Assembly (NCBI GenBank): GCA_031287285.1
Contig: JAITTC010000109.1
Span: 1-19,850, forward strand
DNA from: Christensenellaceae bacterium
GTDB lineage: Bacteria > Bacillota > Clostridia > Christensenellales > UBA1750
DNA length: 19,850 bases
Direction of reading: 5' to 3'
The notes beneath the pieces were generated by a model. It searched no databases and had not been told where the DNA came from. It saw only the letters and a list, made by a program, of their open reading frames with translations. Shown piece after piece: positions 14,427 to 19,850 of this stretch. The number at the start of each line of letters is the position of its first letter. Positions within the stretch are counted from its first letter, which is position 1. The translations under genes and the position numbers were made by a program.

Positions 14427-15791
14427 CTAGCTCTCCACGCCCTCGATGACATTGTGCAGCCACTTGCCCGAGCGCACGCGCCAAAGGCAGAGGATCATCT
14501 TGCCTATGTTCTCGGCAGAGATCAGCAAAAAGACGAGTTCCACCGAAAGGTGCAGCTTCGCGCCAAGGAAGCCAAGGGGCAGGCCAAGAAGCCAGACCGT
14601 CGCCACATCCACGATGCCGGACCAAAGCGTATCGCCGCCGCTTCTGCAGATGCCCACGACCAGCAGCATGTTCATGTAGCTTGGGATCATGACCAGCGCG
14701 TTTACGAAGAGCAGCCGCATCGCCAGATCCCGGCCCTCGTCTGAAAGGGCGAAGAAGCCAAGCGCCGGGGTTCGAAGCGCCAGGAGCAGAAGGCCCATCA
14801 GCGCGCCGCTCAAGATCAGCAGCCAGATCGAGCGGTTTGCATAGTCCCGCGCGCCATCGTTATCGCCAGAGCCGATGCGGTTGCCAAGGAGCACCGAGGC
14901 CGCGTTGGCGAAACTGCGCGCGAACACGGTGAAAAGGTTCACGATGGAGGAAACCACCTGCACGGCGGCCAGCGCGGCGGTGCCGAGCATGCCGTAGATC
15001 GCGGTATAAAACGTCGTGCCAATGGCCCAAAACCCCTCGTTCGCGATGACCGGCACGCAGATCTTGAAAAGACGCAGGGCAAACTCCTTATCGAAGCGGA
15101 AAAACTGCCTTGGCGTGCCCGCCGCAGGCAGGCGCAGGATGTAGGCAGCGCCGATGATGGTGAGCGCCTCCATCACGCGCGAGAGCAGCGTGGCGATGGC
15201 GGCGCCCGCGAGCTCAAGCCTTGGGAAGCCGAACTTGCCGTAGATGAGCAGGTAGTTAAAGACGATATTGGTCACGATGGCCGAAAACGAGGCAGCCATC
15301 GGCAGGCGAACATGGCCCGTGCAGCGGCAGCTGAAGGCATAGCAAAAGGCCAGGGCATTCAGGGGGTATGAGAAGGCCACCCACTTCAAATAGGGAATCC
15401 CGGCCTCGATAACGGCGGGGTCAGAGGAATACCAGCCGAGCAAGAAGGCCGGGCAAAGCTCGGAGGCGGCAAGAAAGCCAAGCGCTAAAAACATGCCGAC
15501 GGCCAGCATATAGCCCATCGTGCGGCGGATATTGGGCACATCGCGCTTGCCCCAGAACTGCGACAAAAACACCGAGGCCCCGGAATAGGCCCCGAACAGG
15601 AACAGAGAAAAGATGAAGAAGATCTGGTTGCCTATGCCTGCCGCAGCGATTGCCGTATCCCCAAGGGTGCCGACCATCAAAACGTCGATGATATTCACGC
15701 CTGACATGACCAGCTGCTGTACGGCCATGGGCAGGGCAATGGCGCCGATGGCGGCCAAAAAATCCTTGCTGAATGGGTTATGAATGCGCAT
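14427..15791 (-). CDS. MATE-family efflux transporter
   Basis: This is a multidrug and toxin extrusion type membrane antiporter of 454 residues with about 12 membrane segments in two homologous halves. The first half starts IGAIALPMAVQQLVMSGVNIIDVLMVG at residues 15-41, and the second half starts near LRLFKICVPVIANEGFWAIG. These are the typical MatE openings with the conserved proline. Substrates cannot be told; sodium- or proton-coupled drug export is known for the family. ATG 15791 is chosen because AAAGAGG precedes it and the hydrophobic core follows directly; the open frame upstream to 15986 is not protein-like. It is divergent from the aquaporin gene. Confidence 0.9.
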   Translation of the reverse strand: MRIHNPFSKDFLAAIGAIALPMAVQQLVMSGVNIIDVLMVGTLGDTAIAAAGIGNQIFFIFSLFLFGAYSGASVFLSQFWGKRDVPNIRRTMGYMLAVGMFLALGFLAASELCPAFLLGWYSSDPAVIEAGIPYLKWVAFSYPLNALAFCYAFSCRCTGHVRLPMAASFSAIVTNIVFNYLLIYGKFGFPRLELAGAAIATLLSRVMEALTIIGAAYILRLPAAGTPRQFFRFDKEFALRLFKICVPVIANEGFWAIGTTFYTAIYGMLGTAALAAVQVVSSIVNLFTVFARSFANAASVLLGNRIGSGDNDGARDYANRSIWLLILSGALMGLLLLALRTPALGFFALSDEGRDLAMRLLFVNALVMIPSYMNMLLVVGICRSGGDTLWSGIVDVATVWLLGLPLGFLGAKLHLSVELVFLLISAENIGKMILCLWRVRSGKWLHNVIEGVES

Positions 15792-15860
15792 GAAGGGCCT
15801 CTTTCTTTTGTGGAATCGAGGGCGCGCGGGCAAACATGGCTTTTTCGCGCGTACTTTACC

Positions 15861-15889
15861 AGTATAGCCGGTCTGCGGCCGAAAGGCAA
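15861..15889 (-). promoter_or_regulatory. Promoter for the MATE gene
   Basis: On the minus strand TTGCCT (15889-15884) is followed after 17 bases by TATACT (15866-15861). This is a good -10 with a fair -35, 70 bases before the ATG. Confidence 0.5.
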
Positions 15890-15949
15890 GGAAGGCCTGC
15901 GCGTGAGGCGCCCAAAAGCATGCATGCCGGGAATGACGGATGAAATCGA

Positions 15950-15978
15950 TTGCGGAACGCGCAGAAAAATGATACAGT
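15950..15978 (+). promoter_or_regulatory. Candidate promoter for the aquaporin gene
   Basis: TTGCGG (15950-15955) and TACAGT (15973-15978) are separated by 17 bases. Both boxes are moderate matches. The ATG is 42 bases after the -10 box. Confidence 0.4.
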
Positions 15979-16020
15979 ACCCTCACGGATTAACGTTTAT
16001 GGAAGCTGGGAGGGTTCATC

Positions 16021-16722
16021 ATGTCTGGTTCGGGCCTCAGGAAGTACCTTGCGGAAGCTCTTGGCAGCGCGGTGCTCGTCTTCATGGGCTGCGGGAGCGC
16101 GGTTCTGCTCGGCTGCGACGCGGCGGGCGGCCACTTGGCGGTGGCGCTGGCCTTCGGGCTTTCGATCGTCGCGCTGGCCTACGTCATCGGTGGGGTTTCG
16201 GGCTGCCATGTAAACCCCGCGGTTTCGTTGGCGCTGTGGATGGATGGGCGCTTAAGCGCCAAGGATTTCCTCTGCTATGTGGTTTCACAGCTGGTCGGCG
16301 CAACGGCCGGCGCCGCGCTGTTAAAGCTCGTCGTGGCTCTGCGGACGCCAAGCCTTGGCGCGCTGGCCGATTTGACCGGCGGCCTTGGCGCGAACGGCGT
16401 CGCCGGGGCTGGCGGCGCGGGCCCTGCCCTGCTGGTCGAGATCGTTTTAACCTTCATCTTCGTGCTGACCATCCTCGGCGTCACCGCGGATCGGAGCAAG
16501 GGCGCGGTAGCCGGCATCGTCATCGGGCTGACGCTGAGCTTCGTGCACATCGTGGGCATTCCGCTCACGGGCACCTCGGTCAACCCGGCGCGGAGCATCG
16601 GCCCCGCGCTGCTCGCAGGCGGCGAGGCGCTTTCGGCGCTGTGGGTGTTCATCGTCGGGCCTCTCGCGGGCGCGGTTTTGGCTGCCCTTGCCTATAAGCT
16701 CTTCAAAAAGGCCCTGCAATAG
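16021..16722 (+). CDS. aqpZ: Aquaporin, water-selective (AqpZ type)
   Basis: This 233-residue membrane channel has six membrane segments and both NPA boxes: HVNPAVS (NPA 65-67) and TSVNPARS (NPA 188-190). The predicted aromatic/arginine filter is F45, H176, T185 and R191, the same set as in E. coli AqpZ (F43, H174, T183, R189). This argues for a water channel rather than a glycerol facilitator. GAGGG lies 7 bases before ATG 16021. It is a single-gene unit with its own promoter and terminator. Glycerol or other small solute passage cannot be excluded from sequence alone. Confidence 0.93.
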   Translation: MSGSGLRKYLAEALGSAVLVFMGCGSAVLLGCDAAGGHLAVALAFGLSIVALAYVIGGVSGCHVNPAVSLALWMDGRLSAKDFLCYVVSQLVGATAGAALLKLVVALRTPSLGALADLTGGLGANGVAGAGGAGPALLVEIVLTFIFVLTILGVTADRSKGAVAGIVIGLTLSFVHIVGIPLTGTSVNPARSIGPALLAGGEALSALWVFIVGPLAGAVLAALAYKLFKKALQ

Positions 16723-16752
16723 CGCAAAATGGCGCTCGGCCATTCTCAAAAG

Positions 16753-16786
16753 GGCGGCCCCCTTGAAGGGAGGCGCCTTTTTTTCA
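16753..16786 (+). terminator. Terminator after aqpZ
   Basis: GGCGGCCCCCTTGA and AGGGAGGCGCC form an imperfect hairpin followed by seven T (16778-16784). It starts about 30 bases after the stop codon. Confidence 0.75.
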
Positions 16787-16867
16787 TTTTGCGGCAAAAA
16801 GAACGCAATAAAGCGGCAAAATCGCCAACTCCCTCCAGAAGAAAAACCCGGGATTGCCTCGCTACCC

Positions 16868-18128
16868 GTCATTGCGAGGAACGGGGCGGCGCGGCAATCG
16901 CAATGACGCATTGCGCCGTCACCCGCGAGCTGCGTAAGCGACGCGGCCCCCGTCATTGCGAGGAGCGGAGCGACGAAGCAATCCAGAAAGGCCCTCGAAA
17001 AAGCCATGCTTCGACGAAAAAGAACCACTGGGTTGCCTCCCCCGTCATTGCGAGGAGCGTAAGCGACGAAGCAATCCAGAAAGGCCCTCGAAAAAGTCAT
17101 GCTTCGACGAAAAAGAACCACTGAATTGCTTCGCTGTCTGTCATTGCGAGGAGCGGAGCGACGCGGCAATCGCAATGACGTATTGCGCCCAAGGGCCACG
17201 CAAGAAGCGCAGCCTCCACCACCCACGAGAAGCGCAAGCGGCATGCCTCCGTCATTGCGAGGAGCGGAGCGACGCGGCAATCCAGCTAACACGCAAAGGG
17301 CTTTCTTCGTCATTGCGAGAAGCAGAGCGACGAAACAATCCAGAAAGGCCTTCGAAAAGGCTGTGCTTCAACGAAAAAGAGTCACCGGATTGCTTCGACC
17401 CCCGTCATTGCGAGGGCAACGCGACGAAACAATCCAGAAAAGCCCTCGAAAAAGCCATGCTTCGACGAAAAAGAACCGCTGGATTGCTTCGCTTTCGCTC
17501 GCAATGACGCATTATGCTGCCACCCGCAAGCTACGTAAGCGACGCGCTCCCGTCATTGCAAAGAGCAGAGCGACGCGGCAATCGCAATGACGCATTGCGC
17601 CGTCACCCGCGAGCTACGTAAGCGACGCGATCCCCGTCATTGCGAGGAGCGTAAGCGACGAAGCAATCCAGAAAGGCCCTCGAAAAGGCCATGCTTCGAC
17701 GAAAAAGAACCACTGGATTGCTTCGCTGGCGCTCGCAATGACGTGTTGCACTCAGGAACCACGCAAGCAGCATGGCCCGTCATCGCGAGGAGCGGAGCGA
17801 CGAAGCAATCCAGCCAGTGCGCTAGAAAGGCCAGCAAAAAGCGTGGTTTATCAAAGAGGAAGTACGCTGGATTGCTTCGCCGTCATTGCGAGGAGCGAAG
17901 CGACGAAGCAAGCGCAATGACGTGGAAGGGCAATGACGGGGGAGGGCCGTGTGCGAAGGGCCTTCTTCGTCATTGCGAGGAGCGCAGCGACGAAGCAATC
18001 CAGCCAGTGCGCTAGAAAGGCCAGCAAAAAGCATGGTTTATCAAAGAGGAAGTATGCTGGATTGCTTCGCCGTCATTGCGAGGAGCGAAGCGACGAAGCA
18101 AGCGCAATGACGTGGAAGGGCAATGACG
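16868..18128. repeat. REP/REPIN array between aqpZ and the lipoprotein gene
   Basis: Thirteen plus-oriented REP copies (GTCATTGCGAGGAGCG...GACGAAGCAATCCAG) start at 16868, 16952, 17044, 17140, 17251, 17309, 17404, 17552, 17636, 17779, 17882, 17969 and 18072. Several are paired with an inverted REP to make full REPIN-like units, most clearly at 17404-17508 and 17636-17742. A shared spacer (marked CCATGCTTCGACGAAAAAGA) recurs about five times. All open frames here translate the repeat on one strand or the other and are not genes. No transposase of the RAYT type is in the window. Confidence 0.92.
17779..18128. repeat. Tandem 190-bp duplication inside the REP array
   Basis: 17779-17938 and 17969-18128 are nearly identical over about 160 bp, with about four substitutions. 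Both include a spacer not seen elsewhere in the array (marked GTGCGCTAGAAAGGCCAGCA). The start-to-start distance is 190 bp. The high identity suggests a recent event. Confidence 0.88.
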
Positions 18129-18237
18129 AGGAAGGGCAATGATGGGGGAGGGCAGGGCGCGAAGGGCCTTCGAGAGATAAAAAACGCTGCAAGGGGCTAA
18201 AAACGGCTTGAAATCAGTACTTATCCGCGTTTTACGC

Positions 18238-18281
18238 AAAAAGCAACCCCGCCGCCTTCATGAAAGAGCGGCGAGGGTTGC
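18238..18281 (-). terminator. Terminator of the TetR/zinc-ribbon/lipoprotein operon
   Basis: Read on the minus strand, GCAACCCTCGCCGC (18281-18268) pairs with GGCGGCGGGGTTGC (18256-18243) with one mismatch and is followed by TTTTT (18242-18238). It lies 30 bases after the lipoprotein stop codon. Confidence 0.88.
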
Positions 18282-18310
18282 GAGCAGAGCCTTGAAAGAG
18301 CTCTTTCCCC

Positions 18311-18976
18311 TTATCTGATCTCGATCCTTTTCGCCACGCAGTATTTTTCGATGTCCTCTTGTGTGAAGGTCGTAGGAACAACGGCATCGAAAAACTCGCC
18401 GTCTTGTTCCCAAAACACCTTTTTAAAGAGAATCTCCTCGTCTTTGTATTCTCTATCGTACTTTTCAAAGATAATACGATAGTATTGGGCGGTACATTCG
18501 GTGACATAGTGGTTGCCAACGCGCTTGTATTCAAGGGGTTCAGAGATGTTTTTTACACGAGTTTCAAAGTCATCAGTAGTTTTAAGCAAGGAAGAGCGCC
18601 ATTTTATAGTAATTGCTTTAGGGTCGTATTCCAATAGCTCCTTATCTTCCGAACCATAATGAAATGCAGGGCTTCTTCCAGCAGGGCTAACTCTTTTAAA
18701 GATAAGCCCTTCAGGCATTTCAATAGGGATATAGAAGTAGCCTAGCTCGCCATAGTACCATTCAGGGTCTTGAGCATTTTTTAGCCACTCGTCAAAATCA
18801 TTAAAAGCAGGCGGGGCCATCAAAACCATTTCTGCCCTCCCGGCCGTTGACGTCGGCGTTTGTGCCCGTGTTTGTGCGCAGCCCATCAAGGCCGCCGCCA
18901 GCAGCAAAACCCCTATGCAAAAGGCGCTTCCGCAAGGCCACGGAGCGCCTCCGCAGCCCCTCACCGTCTTTTTCAC
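18311..18976 (-). CDS. Putative lipoprotein of unknown function
   Basis: This 221-residue protein has a lipoprotein signal: K2 K3, a hydrophobic stretch (FCIGVLLLAAALMGC) and lipobox LMGC with C33 as the lipidated residue. The mature part is rich in aromatic and acidic residues (FDEWLKNAQDPEWYYGELGYFYIPIEMPEG) and resembles no family I can name; it probably faces the outside of the membrane. I prefer the GTG start at 18976 because it overlaps the TGA of the upstream gene (GTGA), which fits translational coupling; TTG 18997 is an alternative. The signal region is GC-rich and the mature part is distinctly AT-rich, a mosaic within one gene. Confidence 0.75.
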   Translation of the reverse strand: MKKTVRGCGGAPWPCGSAFCIGVLLLAAALMGCAQTRAQTPTSTAGRAEMVLMAPPAFNDFDEWLKNAQDPEWYYGELGYFYIPIEMPEGLIFKRVSPAGRSPAFHYGSEDKELLEYDPKAITIKWRSSLLKTTDDFETRVKNISEPLEYKRVGNHYVTECTAQYYRIIFEKYDREYKDEEILFKKVFWEQDGEFFDAVVPTTFTQEDIEKYCVAKRIEIR

Positions 18977-19224
18977 GCCTGAAAGTGCCCCGCCCAAGCG
19001 GGCAGCTTGCGCATCATGGCTTCCGCAAGGGGCAGCGCGGCCGCCTCGTCAAAGCCCTGGGTCTTCATGATGAAGGCGGCAAGCCCCGCTCGTTTTTCAT
19101 CAAAGGATTGCATGCTGCCGTCCTCCCGCATGCAGTGAACGCAGTAATCGCGGCTCGTGTCGCCAAGGGCGAACTCCTCAGGCTCCTTCATGGGCATTCC
19201 GCAGGCTACGCAAATCTTCGTCAT
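18973..19224 (-). CDS. Small zinc-ribbon protein
   Basis: This 83-residue protein has two CxxC pairs, C5/C8 (ICVACGMPM) and C28/C31 (YCVHCMREDG), with about 19 residues between. This matches the putative zinc-ribbon family that begins CxxCGMPM. The C-terminal helix region ends in MMRKLPAWAGHF. The role is not established; such proteins often sit beside transcription regulators. ATG 19224 follows the TetR stop by 22 bases, with only a weak ribosome binding site (GGGAAA). It overlaps the lipoprotein start. Confidence 0.8.
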   Translation of the reverse strand: MTKICVACGMPMKEPEEFALGDTSRDYCVHCMREDGSMQSFDEKRAGLAAFIMKTQGFDEAAALPLAEAMMRKLPAWAGHFQA

Positions 19225-19246
19225 GGCTTATTTCCCTACCTTTCAT

Positions 19247-19843
19247 TCATTTTTCGCTCGTGATGAGGGCCAAATAGCCCTCGATCAATTCCTTTTTGCG
19301 GCACTTCAGCACCGACTCGCCGGGCGCGAAGAGCGCGGCGTTCAGCAGGTAGTGATGCACCAGGCCAATCCAGGCATTGAAGAGCAGGGGCAGCGGCAGG
19401 CTTTTGATGCGCCCCGCCCTTTGCCCTTCCTCAATCACCGCGCCAAGGTGTGCAGAGAGCACCGACTGCAGCGCCAGCAGCAGCATCCGCGCCCCTTCCG
19501 GCAAGGCGGCGAGCCCTTCGAGCAGCCTTTTATAAAAGGGCTTGTATTCCTCTAAAACCGCGATGTGCGCATGGAGCAGCTCCTCGATGGAGCGCTTCGA
19601 AGCGGCAAGCTCGTGCAGCCTGCCGCCCATTTCCCCGGCAAGGCGCTCGAGAACCCGCAGCTGCAGCTCCTCCCTCGTGGGGAAGTGCACGAAGATCGTG
19701 CCATGCGCCACGCTGGCCTCCCTGGCGATCTCGTCTGTTGGCGGAAAAAGGCCCTGCAGCAAGCAAACCCGCCTTGCTGCCTCCAGGATCTGTTCCCGCG
19801 TCGCCGCCTTTTGGCTTTGGCGCTTCCCTGCTGCCCGAACCAC
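19247..19843 (-). CDS. TetR-family transcriptional regulator
   Basis: This 198-residue protein has a TetR helix-turn-helix in residues 15-67: TREQILEAARRVCLLQG, then TDEIAREASVAHGTIFVHFPTREEL, with the usual G-T-I-F-x-H-F recognition-helix end. The C-terminal half is the variable ligand and dimer domain. It likely represses its own operon with the zinc-ribbon and lipoprotein genes in response to an unknown ligand. GTG 19843 is the best visible start, with GAGGA just before it, but the spacing is very short and the gene could begin beyond the right edge. Confidence 0.85.
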   Translation of the reverse strand: MVRAAGKRQSQKAATREQILEAARRVCLLQGLFPPTDEIAREASVAHGTIFVHFPTREELQLRVLERLAGEMGGRLHELAASKRSIEELLHAHIAVLEEYKPFYKRLLEGLAALPEGARMLLLALQSVLSAHLGAVIEEGQRAGRIKSLPLPLLFNAWIGLVHHYLLNAALFAPGESVLKCRKKELIEGYLALITSEK

Positions 19844-19850
19844 GGTCCTC

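Noticed and set aside
16447..18015. Open frames with peptides such as RHCEERSDEAIQ in the REP array
   Set aside because: These peptides are translations of the REP repeat on either strand; such frames appear wherever this repeat is found and are not proteins.
16868..18128. CRISPR array
   Set aside because: Repeat spacing is irregular, repeats occur in both orientations and the intervening sequences are themselves repeated.

Overview
The window looks like a chromosomal segment of a spore-forming, fairly GC-rich Firmicute, probably of class Clostridia. The main clue is a full-length spoVT with a good candidate sigma-G promoter. Strong AGGAG-type ribosome binding sites and a lepA-hemW pair point the same way. 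I cannot name the species from sequence alone. Most genes are GC-rich. A few patches are clearly more AT-rich: the GNAT gene at 1435, the stretch at 2744-2986, and the body of the lipoprotein at 18311.

Layout, left to right. The 5' part of a sugar-type ABC permease gene (minus strand) runs off the left edge, with a consensus promoter upstream. Then come a tRNA-Leu(UAA), a small acetyltransferase gene and a 1-kb gap without a convincing gene. Thiamine pyrophosphokinase (minus) is divergent from spoVT (plus). Next is trkA-trkH, a potassium uptake operon. A 1.3-kb mosaic repeat array follows, ending at a convergent GNAT acetyltransferase gene. Then mazF (no adjacent mazE) and a YitT-family membrane protein gene lie in tandem, followed by a 0.7-kb stretch of REP/REPIN-like elements. 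The minus-strand group MATE transporter, lepA and hemW comes next, then a water-type aquaporin (plus), then a second and larger REP/REPIN array of about 1.3 kb. The right edge is a minus-strand operon of TetR regulator, small zinc-ribbon protein and lipoprotein, closed by a clear terminator.

How the genes work together. TrkA and TrkH form the gate and pore of one potassium transporter. LepA (translation factor) and HemW (radical-SAM-like haem chaperone) are a conserved Firmicute pair. SpoVT acts late in forespore development. The rest is a mix of transport, stress and acetyltransferase functions with no single pathway.

The most notable feature is the repetitive DNA. All four convergent gene junctions are long (0.7 to 1.6 kb) and poor in real genes. 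At least three are packed with repeats, whereas the divergent junctions are short or promoter-like. At two convergent junctions the 3' end of the upstream plus-strand gene (trkH, yitT) has been copied into the repeat region downstream. I did not find a recognisable new defence or catalytic system; the repeat architecture is the part most worth following.
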